This document shows, piece by piece, positions 18,057 through 28,720 of a stretch of DNA of 64,000 nt. The stretch's first letter is position 1. Each line of letters begins with the position of its first letter. This DNA is from Variovorax sp. WS11. Lineage in GTDB: Bacteria > Pseudomonadota > Gammaproteobacteria > Burkholderiales > Burkholderiaceae_C. The stretch is from NCBI RefSeq assembly GCF_010499245.1, contig NZ_JAAGOW010000001.1, positions 1 to 64,000 of the forward strand, read 5' to 3'. The position numbers and the translations under genes were made by a program. The notes under the pieces were generated by a model, which saw only the letters and a list, made by a program, of their open reading frames with translations, searched no databases and was not told the origin of the DNA.

Positions 18057-19841
18057 ATGCAGCCTTCCCCCGCCGCCGAGTCCGCGCGCCCCCCTCTCAC
18101 GCGCCGACTCGCGCGACTCATGACCTGGTTCGGAGGCTCGCGCCACTGGTGGGCGCTGGGCCTCGTCTGCGCCCTCATCGCCGCCGTGACCGAACCGCTG
18201 ATGGCTGCCATGCTGAAGCCGCTGCTCGACCGCGGCTTCACGCGTGGCCAGCTCCCGCTGTGGGCCATACCGGCCGCCGTCATCCTGCTGTTCGCGGTGC
18301 GCGGCCTGGCGCAGTTCATCTCGCAGTACGCGCTCGCGCGCATCGCCAACGAAGGCATGCAGCGGCTGCGGCGCGTGCTCTTCGAGCGCCTGCTGGCGGC
18401 CGAGCTCGCCCTCTTCTCGCGCCAGTCGGCCAGCTCGCTGTCGAACACCGTGGTATACGAGGTGCAGACCGGCGCCATGCTGCTGGTGCAGGCCTTGCTG
18501 GGCCTGTCGCGGGACGGCTTCACGCTGATTGCGCTGCTGCTCTACCTGGTCTATCTCAACTGGAAGCTGACCCTGATCGTCGGCGTGCTGGTGCCGGGCG
18601 TGGCCTGGATCATCAAGGCCTTTTCCAAGCGTCTCTACCGGCTCACCCTGCTCGGCCAGCAGGCGACCGACGAGTTGGCCTACGTGGTCGAGGAGAACGT
18701 GCTCGCCCACCGCATGGTCCGGCTGCACAACGCCGAGGCCAGCCAGACCCGGCGCTTCGACCGGCTGAGCCACGACCTCAACCGCCTGGCCGTGAAGTCC
18801 ACCATCGCCTCGGCCGCGACCACGCCGCTGACGCAGATCGTCGCGGCGGTCGCGCTCTCCGCGGTGGTCATGATCGCCCTCTGGCAAAGCGGCAAGCAAG
18901 GCTTCACGGTGGGCGGCTTCGTGGCCTACATCACGGCCATGCTGATGCTGATCGCGCCGATCCGCCGCCTGGCCGACATGACCAGCCCGATCACGCGCGG
19001 CCTGGCGGCGCTGGAGCGCGGCCTCGCGCTGATCGACGAGGTGGCGCCTGAATCGCAGGGCAGCTTCGAGTCGCCGCGCGTGGCCGGCCGCATCGAGCTG
19101 CGCGCGGTGCGTGTGAACTACCGCGGCGCGGAGGAGGCCCGCGCGCTCGACGGCGTCAGCCTGACGATCGCGCCCGGCGAGGTGGTGGCCTTCGTCGGCC
19201 CCTCCGGCTCCGGCAAGACCACGCTGGTCAACCTGTTGCCGCGCTTCGTGCTGCCCAGCGCGGGCCAGGTCTTGCTGGACGGGCATGAAGTCGGCGACTG
19301 GCAGCTCAAGAACCTGCGATCGCAGTTCGCGATGGTCAGCCAGGACGTGGTCATGCTCAACGACACGCTGGCCGCCAACGTGGCGCTCGGTGCCGAGCTC
19401 GACCGCGAGCGCGTGCTCAGCTGCATAGAAGCCGCGAACCTGGCGGCACACGTCGAGGGCCTGCCGCAAGGCATCGACACGGTTCTGGGGCATAACGCGA
19501 CCCAGCTCTCCGGGGGCCAGCGCCAGCGCCTCGCCATCGCGCGCGCTCTCTACAAGGATGCACCGGTGCTGCTGCTCGACGAAGCCACCTCCGCGCTCGA
19601 CACGGAATCGGAGCGCCTGGTGCAGGAGGCGCTGCAGCGGCTGATGCGCAACCGCACCACCCTGATCGTCGCGCACCGCCTCTCGACCATCCAGCACGCC
19701 GATCGCATCGTGGTCATGGAGCACGGCCGCATCGCCGAGCAGGGCAGCCATGCGCAGCTCATGGTGCTGGAAGGGCTCTACGCGCGGCTGCAGGCGCATG
19801 CAGTGCGCACGGCACCGGAAGGCGGCGAGCCCAGTCTCTGA
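18057..19841 (+). CDS. msbA: Lipid A export ATP-binding/permease protein MsbA
   Basis: 594-residue half-transporter. Six transmembrane helices fill about residues 25-320, followed by an ABC domain with Walker A GPSGSGKTTLVNLLPRF, signature LSGGQRQRLAIARALY and Walker B VLLLDEATSALD. MsbA flips core-lipid A across the inner membrane as a homodimer. Length, topology and motifs are complete. It is divergent from tolB, with about 145 bases between starts. Confidence 0.92.
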   Translation: MQPSPAAESARPPLTRRLARLMTWFGGSRHWWALGLVCALIAAVTEPLMAAMLKPLLDRGFTRGQLPLWAIPAAVILLFAVRGLAQFISQYALARIANEGMQRLRRVLFERLLAAELALFSRQSASSLSNTVVYEVQTGAMLLVQALLGLSRDGFTLIALLLYLVYLNWKLTLIVGVLVPGVAWIIKAFSKRLYRLTLLGQQATDELAYVVEENVLAHRMVRLHNAEASQTRRFDRLSHDLNRLAVKSTIASAATTPLTQIVAAVALSAVVMIALWQSGKQGFTVGGFVAYITAMLMLIAPIRRLADMTSPITRGLAALERGLALIDEVAPESQGSFESPRVAGRIELRAVRVNYRGAEEARALDGVSLTIAPGEVVAFVGPSGSGKTTLVNLLPRFVLPSAGQVLLDGHEVGDWQLKNLRSQFAMVSQDVVMLNDTLAANVALGAELDRERVLSCIEAANLAAHVEGLPQGIDTVLGHNATQLSGGQRQRLAIARALYKDAPVLLLDEATSALDTESERLVQEALQRLMRNRTTLIVAHRLSTIQHADRIVVMEHGRIAEQGSHAQLMVLEGLYARLQAHAVRTAPEGGEPSL

Positions 19842-19863
19842 CAAGCCTTCGGCATATTGCGCC

Positions 19864-19890
19864 CGCCTCATCAGGCGAGCAGAATTTTTC
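19864..19890 (+). terminator. Possible intrinsic terminator after msbA
   Basis: A short stem CGCCT/AGGCG with loop CATC is followed about ten bases later by a T-run. The stem is only 5 bp, so this is weak. Confidence 0.35.
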
Positions 19891-19968
19891 CTTCGACCCG
19901 GCCCTGCAACTCGTCGGGCGGCGCGGACAACGCGGCGCCTGCCCGACCTCGGAGAAGAAGGAAACGCC

Positions 19969-21780
19969 ATGTCGTATCGAGTCCCCTTCCGGCACCGGCT
20001 GCCCGCACTGGCCGCCTGCGCCCTCGCTTCGTGTGGCCTGCTCGTTGCCGACGAGGTCGGTGCCGGCCGCGACCGAACATCGGATTTCGACCCCCTGCTG
20101 TCTGAACCGGGCCGCGCCTGCGGGCCGGTCGTGGCCGGCCAGCCCGCGCTGCTGAAGGCGCTGGTGCGCGTCAAGACCGAGACCGCGCCCTTCCAGCCGC
20201 AGCCGATGAAGGCCGCGGCCGGGGAGGTGCCGCTCTACAAGGACCTCGGCTCGCTGGCCTTAAGGATCAGCACGCGCTCGCCCAAGGCCCAGGCCTATTT
20301 CAACCAGGGGTTGCGCCTGTCCTTCGGCTTCAACCATGCCGAAGCCCAGCGCGCCTTCCAGACCGCGCAGAAGCTGGACCCTGCTTGCGCCATGTGCTTC
20401 TGGGGCGAGGCGCTCGTGCTCGGCCCCAACATCAACGTGCCGATGATGCCGGAGGCCAACGCGCCGGCATTTGCCGCGCTGGCCAAGGCGGTCGAGCGCA
20501 AGGCCGGTGCGACCGAGCGCGAGCAGGCGCTGATCACCGCGCTCGAGAAGCGCTACGCCGCGCAGCCGCAGGCCGACCGCTCCGGGCTGGACGCCGCCTA
20601 TGCCGACGCGATGAAGGCGGTGGCCGAGCGCTACCCGGCCGAGGACACGATCCAGGCGCTGTTCGCCGAAGCCGCCATGGACACGCAGCCCTGGGACTAC
20701 TGGGAGGCCGGAGGCGCCAGGCCGAAGGGGCGCGGCGCGGACATCGTCGGCGCGCTGGAGACCGTGCTCAGGCGCAACCCCACGCACCCCGGCGCGATCC
20801 ACCTCTACATCCATGCGGTGGAAGCGTCCACGCAGCCCGAGAAGGCCCTGCCCTATGCCAACCGCCTCGCGGCGCAGATGCCCGGCGCCGGGCATGTCGT
20901 GCACATGCCGGCTCACATCTACTACCGGGTGGGCATGTACCGCGAGTCGCTCGAGGCCAATCGCAAGGCGATCCAGGCCGACGAGAAGTACTTCAAGACC
21001 TCGCCCTCCGACCCGCTGTACAAGACTGCCTACTACCCGCACAACATCCATTTCGTGATGGTGTCGGCGCAGATGGGCGGCGATGCGAAGACGGCCATCG
21101 GAGCCGCCGCGAAGCTCGACGCTTCGGTGCCGGCCGAGCTGGTCAAGGCCTTCCCGATCCTCCAGCCCATCAAGGCTTCGCACTTCACCACGCATGCGCA
21201 GTTCAGCGATGCCGACACCATCCTCAAGCTCGCTGCGCCGCCCGACGACGCGGTGATCGTGACCACCATGTACCACTACGCGCGCGCCGTCGCCTTCGCG
21301 GCCCGCAAGGACAAGGCCGGCGCGCAGCAGGAGATCGACGCCATCGCGAAGATAGAGCAAAGCGCCGACTTCAAGCCCTTCGAGGCTTGGCAATTGCCCG
21401 CCAAGGAGATCGTTCGCACCGCGGGCCTGGTGGCGACCGGACGGCTCGCCGATGCGAGCGGCGACCTCGATGCCGCCGCCAAGGCCTACGAGGAAGCCAT
21501 CGTGATGCAGGACAGTCTCAGCTACACCGAACCGCCCTACTGGTACTACCCGGTGCGCCAATCGCTTGGTTCGGTCCGGCTGCGCCAGGGCAAGCTCGAC
21601 GAGGCGCAACAGGCCTTCAGAGACTCGCTGGTCCGCGTGCGCAACAACGGATGGGCGCTTGCGGGGCTGGCCGAGGTCGAGCGCAAGCGGGGCGATGCCA
21701 AAGCCGAGCGCGCGGCGCGGCAGGCCTTTCAGCGTGCCTGGTTCGGTCCGCGGGAAGGGCCGGCGCTCGCGAAGCTCTGA
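19969..21780 (+). CDS. TPR-repeat protein with N-terminal signal sequence
   Basis: 603 residues. A short N-terminal hydrophobic segment (ALAACALASCGLLVA) suggests export, possibly as a lipoprotein. The rest is helical repeat, with TPR-like units around AQAYFNQGLRLSFGFNHAEA and near the C-terminus (LGSVRLRQGKLDEAQQAFRD). A CxxC pair occurs in DPACAMCFWGEALVLGPNIN. A good Shine-Dalgarno (AAGGA) precedes the ATG. The family is common in proteobacteria but I know no assigned role. It ends base-to-base against rng. Confidence 0.7.
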   Translation: MSYRVPFRHRLPALAACALASCGLLVADEVGAGRDRTSDFDPLLSEPGRACGPVVAGQPALLKALVRVKTETAPFQPQPMKAAAGEVPLYKDLGSLALRISTRSPKAQAYFNQGLRLSFGFNHAEAQRAFQTAQKLDPACAMCFWGEALVLGPNINVPMMPEANAPAFAALAKAVERKAGATEREQALITALEKRYAAQPQADRSGLDAAYADAMKAVAERYPAEDTIQALFAEAAMDTQPWDYWEAGGARPKGRGADIVGALETVLRRNPTHPGAIHLYIHAVEASTQPEKALPYANRLAAQMPGAGHVVHMPAHIYYRVGMYRESLEANRKAIQADEKYFKTSPSDPLYKTAYYPHNIHFVMVSAQMGGDAKTAIGAAAKLDASVPAELVKAFPILQPIKASHFTTHAQFSDADTILKLAAPPDDAVIVTTMYHYARAVAFAARKDKAGAQQEIDAIAKIEQSADFKPFEAWQLPAKEIVRTAGLVATGRLADASGDLDAAAKAYEEAIVMQDSLSYTEPPYWYYPVRQSLGSVRLRQGKLDEAQQAFRDSLVRVRNNGWALAGLAEVERKRGDAKAERAARQAFQRAWFGPREGPALAKL

Positions 21781-21787
21781 TCAGAGC
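21774..21787. repeat. Perfect 14-bp palindrome spanning two convergent stop codons
   Basis: GCTCTGATCAGAGC is centred on the junction 21780/21781, where the TPR gene (plus) and rng (minus) end without a single base between them. Each strand reads CTC TGA, so the palindrome follows partly from both proteins ending in Leu-stop. It could form a small hairpin in both transcripts. Confidence 0.5.
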
Positions 21788-23307
21788 AGGACGATGTCGT
21801 ACTGCCCCTGCCCCATCGCCGGCTCCGCCTGCAGCGAGATCGGCTTGCCGATGAAGTCGCTCAGCCCCGCCAGGTGCTGGCTTTCCTCGTCCAGGAGCAG
21901 CTCGATCACCTGCGGCGAGGACACGATGCGGAACTCGCGCGGCGTGAACTGGCGCGCCTCGCGCAGGATCTCGCGCAGCACGTCGTAAGCCACGCTGCGC
22001 GCGGTCTTCACGATGCCCTGCCCGCTGCACGCCAGGCAGGGCTCGCACAGCATGTGCGCAAGCGACTCGCGGGTGCGCTTGCGCGTCATCTCGACCAGGC
22101 CCAGCTGCGAAAACCCGCCCGCGGTGGTCTTGACCCGGTCGCGTGCCAGCTGCTTTCGGAACTCGCCCAGCACCTGCTCGCGGTGGTCGTCGCGCACCAT
22201 GTCGATGAAGTCGACGATGATGATCCCGCCCAGGTTGCGCAGGCGCAGTTGCCGCGCGATGGCCTGCGCGGCCTCCAGGTTGGTCTTGAAGATGGTGTCG
22301 TCGAAGTTGCGCGCGCCGACGTAGCCGCCGGTGTTGACGTCGATGGTGGTGAGGGCCTCGGTCTGGTCCACCACCAGATAGCCGCCCGACTTGAGGTCCA
22401 CGCGCCGGCCCAGGGCCTTGGCGATCTCCTCGTCGATCGAATAGAGGTCGAAGATCGGCCGCTCGCCCTTGTAGAGCTGCAGCTTGCCCGCCGCCTGCGG
22501 CATGAATTCGAGGCCGAACTTGAGCAGCGCATCGAACTGCTCGCGCGAGTCGATGCGGATGGTCTGCGTGTCCTCGATGGTCATGTCGCGCAGCACGCGC
22601 TGCAGCAGGCTCAGGTCCTGGTGCAGCAGCGACATCGGCGGCATGCGCGACGACAGCTCGCGGATGCGCGACCAGGTCTTGCGCAGGTAGGCGATGTCTT
22701 CCGCCAGCTCGGCATCGCTCGAATCCTCGCCGTTGGTGCGCAGGATGAAGCCGCCGGTGGCCTCGGGCACCACGCCGCCGCTGCCGGCCGCGGCGGCTGC
22801 CTCGATCAGCACCTGCATGCGCGCGCGCAGCGCATCGCGCAGGTCGGAAGGGATCTTCTGCGACACGCCCACATGGTTGTCCTGCGGCAGGAAGACCAGC
22901 AGCCGGCCCGCGATGCTGATCTGCGTCGACAGGCGCGCGCCCTTGGTGCCGATCGGGTCCTTGATCACCTGCACGAGCAGCGACTGGCCCTCGAACACCT
23001 GCTTCTCGATCGGCACCACGCCGCCGCCGTTGCGCGCGTCGCGATCGGCCGCCGCGGCGCTCGGCCGCGAGCCGGGGGTGAAAGGCGCCACGATGTCGGC
23101 CACGTGCAGGAAGGCCGTGCGGTCCAGCCCGATGTCGATGAAGGCCGACTGCATGCCGGGCAGCACGCGCGAGACCTTGCCCAGGTAGACGTTGCCGACC
23201 AGCCCGCGCTCCAGCGTGCGCTCCACGTGGAGCTCCTGCACGGCGCCGTGCTCGACGACCGCAACGCGGGTCTCCTGGGGAGACCAGTTGATCAGGATGT
23301 CTTGCAT
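21781..23307 (-). CDS. rng: Ribonuclease G
   Basis: 508 residues. An S1 RNA-binding domain occupies the N-terminal part (VYLGKVSRVLPGMQSAFIDI). The catalytic DNase-I-like domain has acidic residues in TIDVNTGGYVG and IIIVDFIDMVRDDH, and the Zn-link cysteines are in CLACSGQG. The length and lack of a long C-terminal scaffold separate it from RNase E. It processes 16S rRNA 5' ends and some mRNAs. It is preceded by maf with a 7-base gap. Confidence 0.93.
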   Translation of the reverse strand: MQDILINWSPQETRVAVVEHGAVQELHVERTLERGLVGNVYLGKVSRVLPGMQSAFIDIGLDRTAFLHVADIVAPFTPGSRPSAAAADRDARNGGGVVPIEKQVFEGQSLLVQVIKDPIGTKGARLSTQISIAGRLLVFLPQDNHVGVSQKIPSDLRDALRARMQVLIEAAAAAGSGGVVPEATGGFILRTNGEDSSDAELAEDIAYLRKTWSRIRELSSRMPPMSLLHQDLSLLQRVLRDMTIEDTQTIRIDSREQFDALLKFGLEFMPQAAGKLQLYKGERPIFDLYSIDEEIAKALGRRVDLKSGGYLVVDQTEALTTIDVNTGGYVGARNFDDTIFKTNLEAAQAIARQLRLRNLGGIIIVDFIDMVRDDHREQVLGEFRKQLARDRVKTTAGGFSQLGLVEMTRKRTRESLAHMLCEPCLACSGQGIVKTARSVAYDVLREILREARQFTPREFRIVSSPQVIELLLDEESQHLAGLSDFIGKPISLQAEPAMGQGQYDIVLL

Positions 23308-23314
23308 GTTTTTT

Positions 23315-23920
23315 CTACAGCGCGAAGCCGGCCTGGCGCAGCAGCTGGGCAGTCTCGAACATCGGGAGCCCCATGATGCCCGAATGCGAGCCGCTGATGT
23401 GCTCGACGAAGGCCGCCGCCCGCCCCTGGATGGCATAGGCCCCGGCCTTGCCCTCGGGTTCGCCGCTGGCGACGTAGGCAGCGATGCGCCGCTTCTCGAC
23501 GGCGGCGAAGCGCACGCGCGACACGCTCAGCGCCGCGTGCCGGCGCCTGCCGTGCTGCAGCGCCACGGCCGTCAGCACCCGGTGCGTGCGGCCGGAGAGC
23601 ATGGCCAGCATGCGCTGCGCGTCCTGCGCATCCGCGGGCTTGCCCAGGATGGCGCGGCCGAAGGCGACCGTGGTGTCGGCGCACAGCACCGGGGCCGGCG
23701 GCAGGCCCAGGCGGCGATGGCGCGCCACCGCCGCATCCAGCTTGAGCGCGGTGACGCGCTGCACGTAGGCGGTGGGCGATTCGCCGGGCTGCACGTGTTC
23801 CAGCGCCTCGGCGTCCTCCTCGGGGCCGGCCAACAGCAGCTCGTGGCGAACGCCGAGCAGGCCCAGCAGCTGCGCGCGGCGCGGGCTCTGCGACGCGAGG
23901 TAGATGAAAGCGTCCTTCAT
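23315..23920 (-). CDS. maf: Maf-like nucleoside triphosphate pyrophosphatase
   Basis: 201 residues with the Maf signature [15 protein letters not shown] at the N-terminus, CADTTVAFG in the middle and [21 protein letters not shown] near the end. Maf proteins hydrolyse non-canonical or methylated NTPs and affect septation when overproduced. The subtype (dTTP/UTP or m7GTP) is not decided here. It overlaps rlmH by four bases. Confidence 0.9.
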   Translation of the reverse strand: MKDAFIYLASQSPRRAQLLGLLGVRHELLLAGPEEDAEALEHVQPGESPTAYVQRVTALKLDAAVARHRRLGLPPAPVLCADTTVAFGRAILGKPADAQDAQRMLAMLSGRTHRVLTAVALQHGRRRHAALSVSRVRFAAVEKRRIAAYVASGEPEGKAGAYAIQGRAAAFVEHISGSHSGIMGLPMFETAQLLRQAGFAL

Positions 23921-24384
23921 TCGCGGTGGTAGGGATGGCCTGCGTTGACCGACCAGGCGCGGTAGAGCTGCTCGACGAGCAGCACGCGGGCCATCGCGTG
24001 GGGCAAGGTGAGGTCCGAGAGCCGGATGCGTTCGTGCGCGGCGGCCTTGAAGGCGGGGTCCAGCCCGTCGGGGCCGCCGATCACCAGGGCGACGTCGTCG
24101 CCCTCGCCCTGCCAGGCCTGCAGCCGCGCTGCGAGCGCCTTGGTGGTGAGCGCCGTCCCGCGCTCGTCCAGCACCACGATGCGCATGCCTTTGGCGATGG
24201 CCGCCTCGATGCGCTCGCGCTCGGCGGCGTAGAGCGTCTCCAGGGTCTTGGAGCCGCGCGGCTCGGTCTTGACGGCGCGCAACTCGAGCTTGAGCTCGGG
24301 CGGGAAGCGCTTGGCGTAGTCGTCCCAGGCGGTCTGTGCCCAGTCGGGCATACGCTGCCCGACCGCGACCACCAGCAGCTTCAT
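23917..24384 (-). CDS. rlmH: 23S rRNA (pseudouridine1915-N3)-methyltransferase
   Basis: 155 residues, the standard RlmH length. It is a SPOUT-class methyltransferase with a C-terminal knot ([13 protein letters not shown] ... [24 protein letters not shown] ... YHRE). It methylates pseudouridine 1915 in helix 69 of 23S rRNA. It is coupled by ATGA overlaps to rsfS upstream and maf downstream, and the rsfS-rlmH pairing is conserved widely. Confidence 0.95.
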   Translation of the reverse strand: MKLLVVAVGQRMPDWAQTAWDDYAKRFPPELKLELRAVKTEPRGSKTLETLYAAERERIEAAIAKGMRIVVLDERGTALTTKALAARLQAWQGEGDDVALVIGGPDGLDPAFKAAAHERIRLSDLTLPHAMARVLLVEQLYRAWSVNAGHPYHRE

Positions 24385-25052
24385 GCGCGCGCCGTGGCGG
24401 TCTTGCGCGGCGCCTTCTTCGCCGGGGCGGCCTTCTTCGCCGGAGCCGCCTTCTTGACAGCGGCCTTCTTGGCAGGCGCCTTGTTCACGACCACGGTCTT
24501 GACCGGCGTCTTCTTCGCCGGCGCCTTCCCGGCTGCCGTTTTCCTGGGCGCCGGCTTCGGCTTGGCGGCGGCGTCCGCCGCGCGCTGTGCGGTCTTGGCC
24601 GCGCTGGAGCGCCTCAGCGAGGGGCTGGGACTCTTCGCGGCCGGCGCCTTCTCCTCGGCCGATCGGGCCGAGATCGGCTTGGGGGCGCCCAGCTTGGCGC
24701 GCACCGGCTTGTCGCCCCAGATCTCTTCCAGGTGGTAGTACTGGCGGATGGCCGGCTGCATGATGTGCGCCACCGCGGCGCCGCAGTCGACGATGATCCA
24801 CTCGCCGTTCTCCTCGCCCTCCACGCGCGGCTTGTTGAAGCCGGCATCGCGCACGGCGTCGCGCACGCTGGCGGCCAATGCCTTGGTCTGGCGGTTGGAG
24901 GTGCCCGAGGCGACGATCACGCGCTCGAACAGCGGCGAGAGGTGCTCGGTGTCGAAGACCTGGATGTTCTGCGCCTTGACGTCCTCGAGGCCATCGATGA
25001 TGGCTCTCTGGAGTTTCTGGGTGTCTTTCTTGGCGGCGGCTTCAGTACTCAT
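24381..25052 (-). CDS. rsfS: Ribosomal silencing factor RsfS with a long basic C-terminal tail
   Basis: 223 residues. Residues 1 to about 120 are the RsfS/Iojap domain ([49 protein letters not shown]), which binds ribosomal protein L14 and blocks subunit joining in starvation. Residues from about 125 to the end are a Lys/Ala/Pro-rich, low-complexity tail with repeated KKA, PAKK and APAKK units, like histone-H1-type tails. Standard RsfS is only about 105-130 residues, so the tail nearly doubles it. The stop shares an ATGA overlap with rlmH. Confidence 0.92.
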   Translation of the reverse strand: MSTEAAAKKDTQKLQRAIIDGLEDVKAQNIQVFDTEHLSPLFERVIVASGTSNRQTKALAASVRDAVRDAGFNKPRVEGEENGEWIIVDCGAAVAHIMQPAIRQYYHLEEIWGDKPVRAKLGAPKPISARSAEEKAPAAKSPSPSLRRSSAAKTAQRAADAAAKPKPAPRKTAAGKAPAKKTPVKTVVVNKAPAKKAAVKKAAPAKKAAPAKKAPRKTATARA

Positions 25053-25669
25053 CAGGTGGAACGGTAAAGGTGGTGTTGGTCAATATAGCGTGCAACCGCC
25101 GGCGGAACCAGTTCAAAGAGGTCCTGTGCCTGCGCGGCGCGCTTGCGGATCTCGGTGGCGCTGGTGTCCATGGGCGCGAGCGCGAGCGTCTCGAAGCGCG
25201 CGCCGGGCGGGAGGCCCGGCAGCGCCTGGGGATCGAAGGGCCCGGCGCCGGTGGCACCGGGACGGTGCGCGACCGCGACGACGGCAAGGCCGAGGATCTC
25301 GCGCCAGCCGTGCCACCGGGGCAGCGACGCGGCCTGGTCGGCGCCCATGATCAGCACCCGTTCAGCCTCCGGCCGCTCCTGTTGCAGCTCGCGCAGCGTG
25401 TCCAGAGTGTAGGTGGGTCCGGCGCGCCGCAGCTCCCGGGCGTCGACGACGGCGCCCGGCAGGCCCTCGAAGGCCAGCTGCGCCATCGCGAGGCGATGCC
25501 CGCCGGCGCTCAGCGCGCGCTCCTTGTGCCAGGCGTCGCCGGTCGGGAAGATGCGCAGCTCGGCCAAGCCCAGCTGCGCCAGCGCGGCCTGCACCAAAGC
25601 GACATGCGCGTTGTGCGGCGGATCGAAGGCACCGCCGAAAACGCCGACTCGAGGCCTGTTCAGAGCCAT
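25052..25669 (-). CDS. nadD: Nicotinate-nucleotide adenylyltransferase
   Basis: 205 residues. The nucleotidyltransferase motif [15 protein letters not shown] is at the N-terminus and the SATEIRKR motif (ISSTxxR type) near the C-terminus. NadD adenylates nicotinate mononucleotide in NAD synthesis. Its stop shares one base with the rsfS start, and its own start is overlapped ten bases by the hemF end. Confidence 0.95.
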   Translation of the reverse strand: MALNRPRVGVFGGAFDPPHNAHVALVQAALAQLGLAELRIFPTGDAWHKERALSAGGHRLAMAQLAFEGLPGAVVDARELRRAGPTYTLDTLRELQQERPEAERVLIMGADQAASLPRWHGWREILGLAVVAVAHRPGATGAGPFDPQALPGLPPGARFETLALAPMDTSATEIRKRAAQAQDLFELVPPAVARYIDQHHLYRST

Positions 25670-26574
25670 TCGCGGCGCACGATGAAATCGCTGTAGAGCG
25701 CCGCTTCGGGCGTGCCTGGCTCCGGCTCGCGGCGGTAGGCCCAGCTGGCCTGCGGCGGCATCGACAGCAGGATGGATTCGGTGCGCCCGCCCGACTGCAG
25801 CCCGAAATGCGTGCCGCGGTCCCAGACCAGATTGAACTCCACGTAGCGCCCGCGCCGGTAGAGCTGGAAGGCGCGCTCGCGCTCGCCCCAAGGCATGGCG
25901 CGGCGGCGCTCGACGATCGGCAGGTAGGCCGGCAGGAAGGCGTCGCCGACCGAACGCAGCATCTCGAAGCTGCGCTCGAAGCCCAGCTCCGCGAAGTCGT
26001 CGAAGAAGATGCCGCCGATGCCGCGCTGCTCGTTGCGGTGCTTGAGGAAGAAATACTCGTCGCACCAGGTCTTGAAGCGCGGGTACTTGTCCTCGCCGAA
26101 GGGCGCCAGCGCGTCGCGGCAGGCGCGGTGGAAATGCACCGCGTCCTCCTCGAAGCCGTAGTACGGCGTCAGGTCCATGCCGCCGCCGAACCAGCACACC
26201 GGCTCGCCTTGCGCCGGCAGCGCGGCCAGCATGCGCACATTCATGTGTACCGTGGGCACGTAGGGGTTGCGCGGATGGAACACCAGCGAGACGCCCATCG
26301 CCTCGAAAGGCGCGCCGGCCAGTTCGGGCCGGTGCTGGGTGGCCGAGGGTGGCAGCTTCGGGCCGCGCACCTGCGAGAAGCCGCAGCCCGCGCGCTCGAA
26401 CAGGGCGCCGTCCTCCAGGATGCAGGTCAGGCCGCTGCCCTGCAGCGGCTCCTCGGGCGCCTTCTGCCACGCGTCGCGCACGCAGGCCTGGCCGTCGGCT
26501 GCCTCGACCGCGGCCACGATGCGCTGCTGCAGGCCCCGCAGGTAATCGCCGACGGCTTGGGGATCGTCGGGCAT
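25660..26574 (-). CDS. hemF: Oxygen-dependent coproporphyrinogen III oxidase
   Basis: 304 residues, full length. Conserved blocks include [61 protein letters not shown] and [31 protein letters not shown]. It decarboxylates coproporphyrinogen III to protoporphyrinogen IX using O2, indicating aerobic heme synthesis. Its ATG shares a base with the purD stop. Confidence 0.97.
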   Translation of the reverse strand: MPDDPQAVGDYLRGLQQRIVAAVEAADGQACVRDAWQKAPEEPLQGSGLTCILEDGALFERAGCGFSQVRGPKLPPSATQHRPELAGAPFEAMGVSLVFHPRNPYVPTVHMNVRMLAALPAQGEPVCWFGGGMDLTPYYGFEEDAVHFHRACRDALAPFGEDKYPRFKTWCDEYFFLKHRNEQRGIGGIFFDDFAELGFERSFEMLRSVGDAFLPAYLPIVERRRAMPWGERERAFQLYRRGRYVEFNLVWDRGTHFGLQSGGRTESILLSMPPQASWAYRREPEPGTPEAALYSDFIVRREWL

Positions 26575-27869
26575 CAACCGTGGGGCGTGCGCGCCTGGAC
26601 GGCGCGATACCCGATGTCCTTGCGGTACTGCGCCCCATCGAAATGGATGCGCGCCGCCACCGCGTAGGCGCGCTGCTGCGCCTGCTTGACGCTGTCGGCC
26701 AGCACGGTGACGCACAGCACGCGCCCGCCGCTGGTCTTCAGCTCGCCGTTCTCGAGCGTGGTGCCGGCGTGGAAGACGACGGCATCGGGCGCCTCGGGCG
26801 AGATGCCGTGGATGGCATCGCCCTTGCGCGGCGACAAGGGGTAGCCCTGCGCGGCCATCACCACGCCGAGCGCGACGCGGCGGTCCCAGTCGAGCTCGAT
26901 CTGGTCCAGTGTGCCGTCGGTGGCGTGCCAGAACACCTCGAACAGGTCGGACTTGAGCCGCATCATGATCGGCTGGGTCTCGGGGTCGCCCATGCGGCAG
27001 TTGAATTCCAGCGTCTTGGGGTGGCCGGCGGCGTCGATCATCAGGCCGGCGTAGAGGAAGCCGGTGTAGGGGATGCCGTCCTTCTCCATGCCGCGGATGG
27101 TGGGCAGGATGATTTCGCGCATGGCGCGCGCATGCACCTCGGCCGTGACCACCGGTGCCGGCGAATAGGCCCCCATGCCGCCGGTGTTGGGGCCCTGGTC
27201 GTCGTCCTGCAGGCGCTTGTGGTCCTGGCTGGTGGCAAGCGCGGTCACGTTCACGCCGTCGCACAGCACGATGAAGCTGGCTTCCTCGCCCTGCAGGAAC
27301 TCCTCGATCACGACGCGCGCGCCGCCCTCGTTGTGCGAGATGCCCAGCTTGTTGTCCACCAGCATGAAGTCGATGGCCTCGTGCGCTTCCTGCAGCGTCG
27401 TTGCCACCACCACGCCCTTGCCCGCCGCCAGGCCGTCGGCCTTGATGACGATGGGCACGCCCTTGGCGTCCACGTAGGCATGGGCTGCCCCGGGGTGGGT
27501 GAAGGCCTCGTATTCGGCCGAGGGGATGTTGTGGCGCTTCATGAAGGCCTTGGAGAAGGCCTTGGAGCTCTCCAGCTGCGCTGCGGCCTTGGTCGGGCCG
27601 AAGATGCGCAGCCCGTGCGCGCGGAATTCGTCCACCACGCCGGCCGCCAGCGGCGCCTCGGGGCCGACCACGGTGAGCGCGATCTTTTCCTTCAGGGCCC
27701 AGGCCCGCAGCGCGGCGGGCTCGGCGATGTCGATGCATTCGTAGCGCGAATCCGCACGCGTGCCGCCGTTGCCCGGCGCCACGTAGACGCGGCTCACGCG
27801 CGCGGCCTGGGCCAGGCGCCACGCCAGTGCGTGCTCGCGGCCCCCTCCCCCGATCACCAGTACCTTCAT
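26574..27869 (-). CDS. purD: Phosphoribosylamine-glycine ligase
   Basis: 431 residues, an ATP-grasp enzyme beginning [20 protein letters not shown], with the glycine-rich P-loop-like segment [12 protein letters not shown] and conserved [12 protein letters not shown]. PurD joins glycine to phosphoribosylamine in purine synthesis. It is followed immediately by hemF (TGATG overlap) and preceded by yebC after 22 bases. Confidence 0.97.
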   Translation of the reverse strand: MKVLVIGGGGREHALAWRLAQAARVSRVYVAPGNGGTRADSRYECIDIAEPAALRAWALKEKIALTVVGPEAPLAAGVVDEFRAHGLRIFGPTKAAAQLESSKAFSKAFMKRHNIPSAEYEAFTHPGAAHAYVDAKGVPIVIKADGLAAGKGVVVATTLQEAHEAIDFMLVDNKLGISHNEGGARVVIEEFLQGEEASFIVLCDGVNVTALATSQDHKRLQDDDQGPNTGGMGAYSPAPVVTAEVHARAMREIILPTIRGMEKDGIPYTGFLYAGLMIDAAGHPKTLEFNCRMGDPETQPIMMRLKSDLFEVFWHATDGTLDQIELDWDRRVALGVVMAAQGYPLSPRKGDAIHGISPEAPDAVVFHAGTTLENGELKTSGGRVLCVTVLADSVKQAQQRAYAVAARIHFDGAQYRKDIGYRAVQARTPHG

Positions 27870-27891
27870 TCGCAGGCTTTCATGGGCACCC

Positions 27892-28617
27892 TCATTCGGA
27901 GAGCGCAGCGTTGTGATAGACATCCTGCACGTCGTCGAGGTCCTCGAGCGCGTCGAGCAGCTTCTGCATCTTGGCGGCGTCCTCGCCGGCCAGCTCGATG
28001 GTGTTCTCGGCCCGCATCGTGACCTCTGCCACCTCGGGCTTGAGGCCGGCGGCTTCCAGCGCATCGCGCACCGCCTCGAAGTCGCCGGGCGCGGTCAGCA
28101 CTTCGATCGCACCGTCCTCGTCTGTCACCACGTCTTCGGCGCCGGCCTCCAGCGCGACCTCCATCACCTTGTCCTCGCTGGTGCCGGGCGCGAACACGAG
28201 CTGCCCGCAATGCTTGAACTGGAAGGCGACCGAGCCTTCGGTGCCCATGTTGCCGCCGTGCTTGCCGAAGGCGTGGCGCACCTCGGCCACGGTGCGCACG
28301 CGGTTGTCGGTCATGGTGTCGACGATGATGGCGGCACCGCCGATGCCGTAGCCCTCGTAGCGGATTTCCTCGTAGCTGACGCCTTCGAGGTTGCCGGTGG
28401 CCTTGTCGATGTTGCGCTTGATGGTGTCGGCCGGCAGGTTGACCGCCTTGGCCTTGTCGACCGCCAGCCGCAGGCGGGGGTTGGCGCTCAGGTCGCCGCC
28501 GCCGGCCTTGGCCGCGACCATGATTTCACGTATCGCACGGGTCCAGAGCTTGCCGCGCTTCTCGTCCTGCCGGCCCTTCCTGTGCTGAATATTTGCCCAT
28601 TTGCTGTGTCCGGCCAT
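27892..28617 (-). CDS. yebC: YebC/PmpR family protein
   Basis: 241 residues starting [22 protein letters not shown], the conserved YebC beginning, with [16 protein letters not shown] and [21 protein letters not shown]. Family members were named as transcriptional regulators and more recently linked to relief of ribosome stalling; both roles are reported and sequence does not choose. Divergent from the pigment locus. Confidence 0.93.
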   Translation of the reverse strand: MAGHSKWANIQHRKGRQDEKRGKLWTRAIREIMVAAKAGGGDLSANPRLRLAVDKAKAVNLPADTIKRNIDKATGNLEGVSYEEIRYEGYGIGGAAIIVDTMTDNRVRTVAEVRHAFGKHGGNMGTEGSVAFQFKHCGQLVFAPGTSEDKVMEVALEAGAEDVVTDEDGAIEVLTAPGDFEAVRDALEAAGLKPEVAEVTMRAENTIELAGEDAAKMQKLLDALEDLDDVQDVYHNAALSE

Positions 28618-28720
28618 GGCAGTCGTTCTCGCTATCTCGTGTTTTCAAAGCAGGTAGGGAGTTTACTTGTCCGCCGCGTACAACGGCCCCGCGTCCTACA
28701 GCGGGAGCACAGATCCTTTT

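Noticed and set aside
24381..24680. Separate histone-like gene for the Lys/Ala-rich tail
   Set aside because: It is continuous and in frame with the RsfS domain, with no internal start signal.
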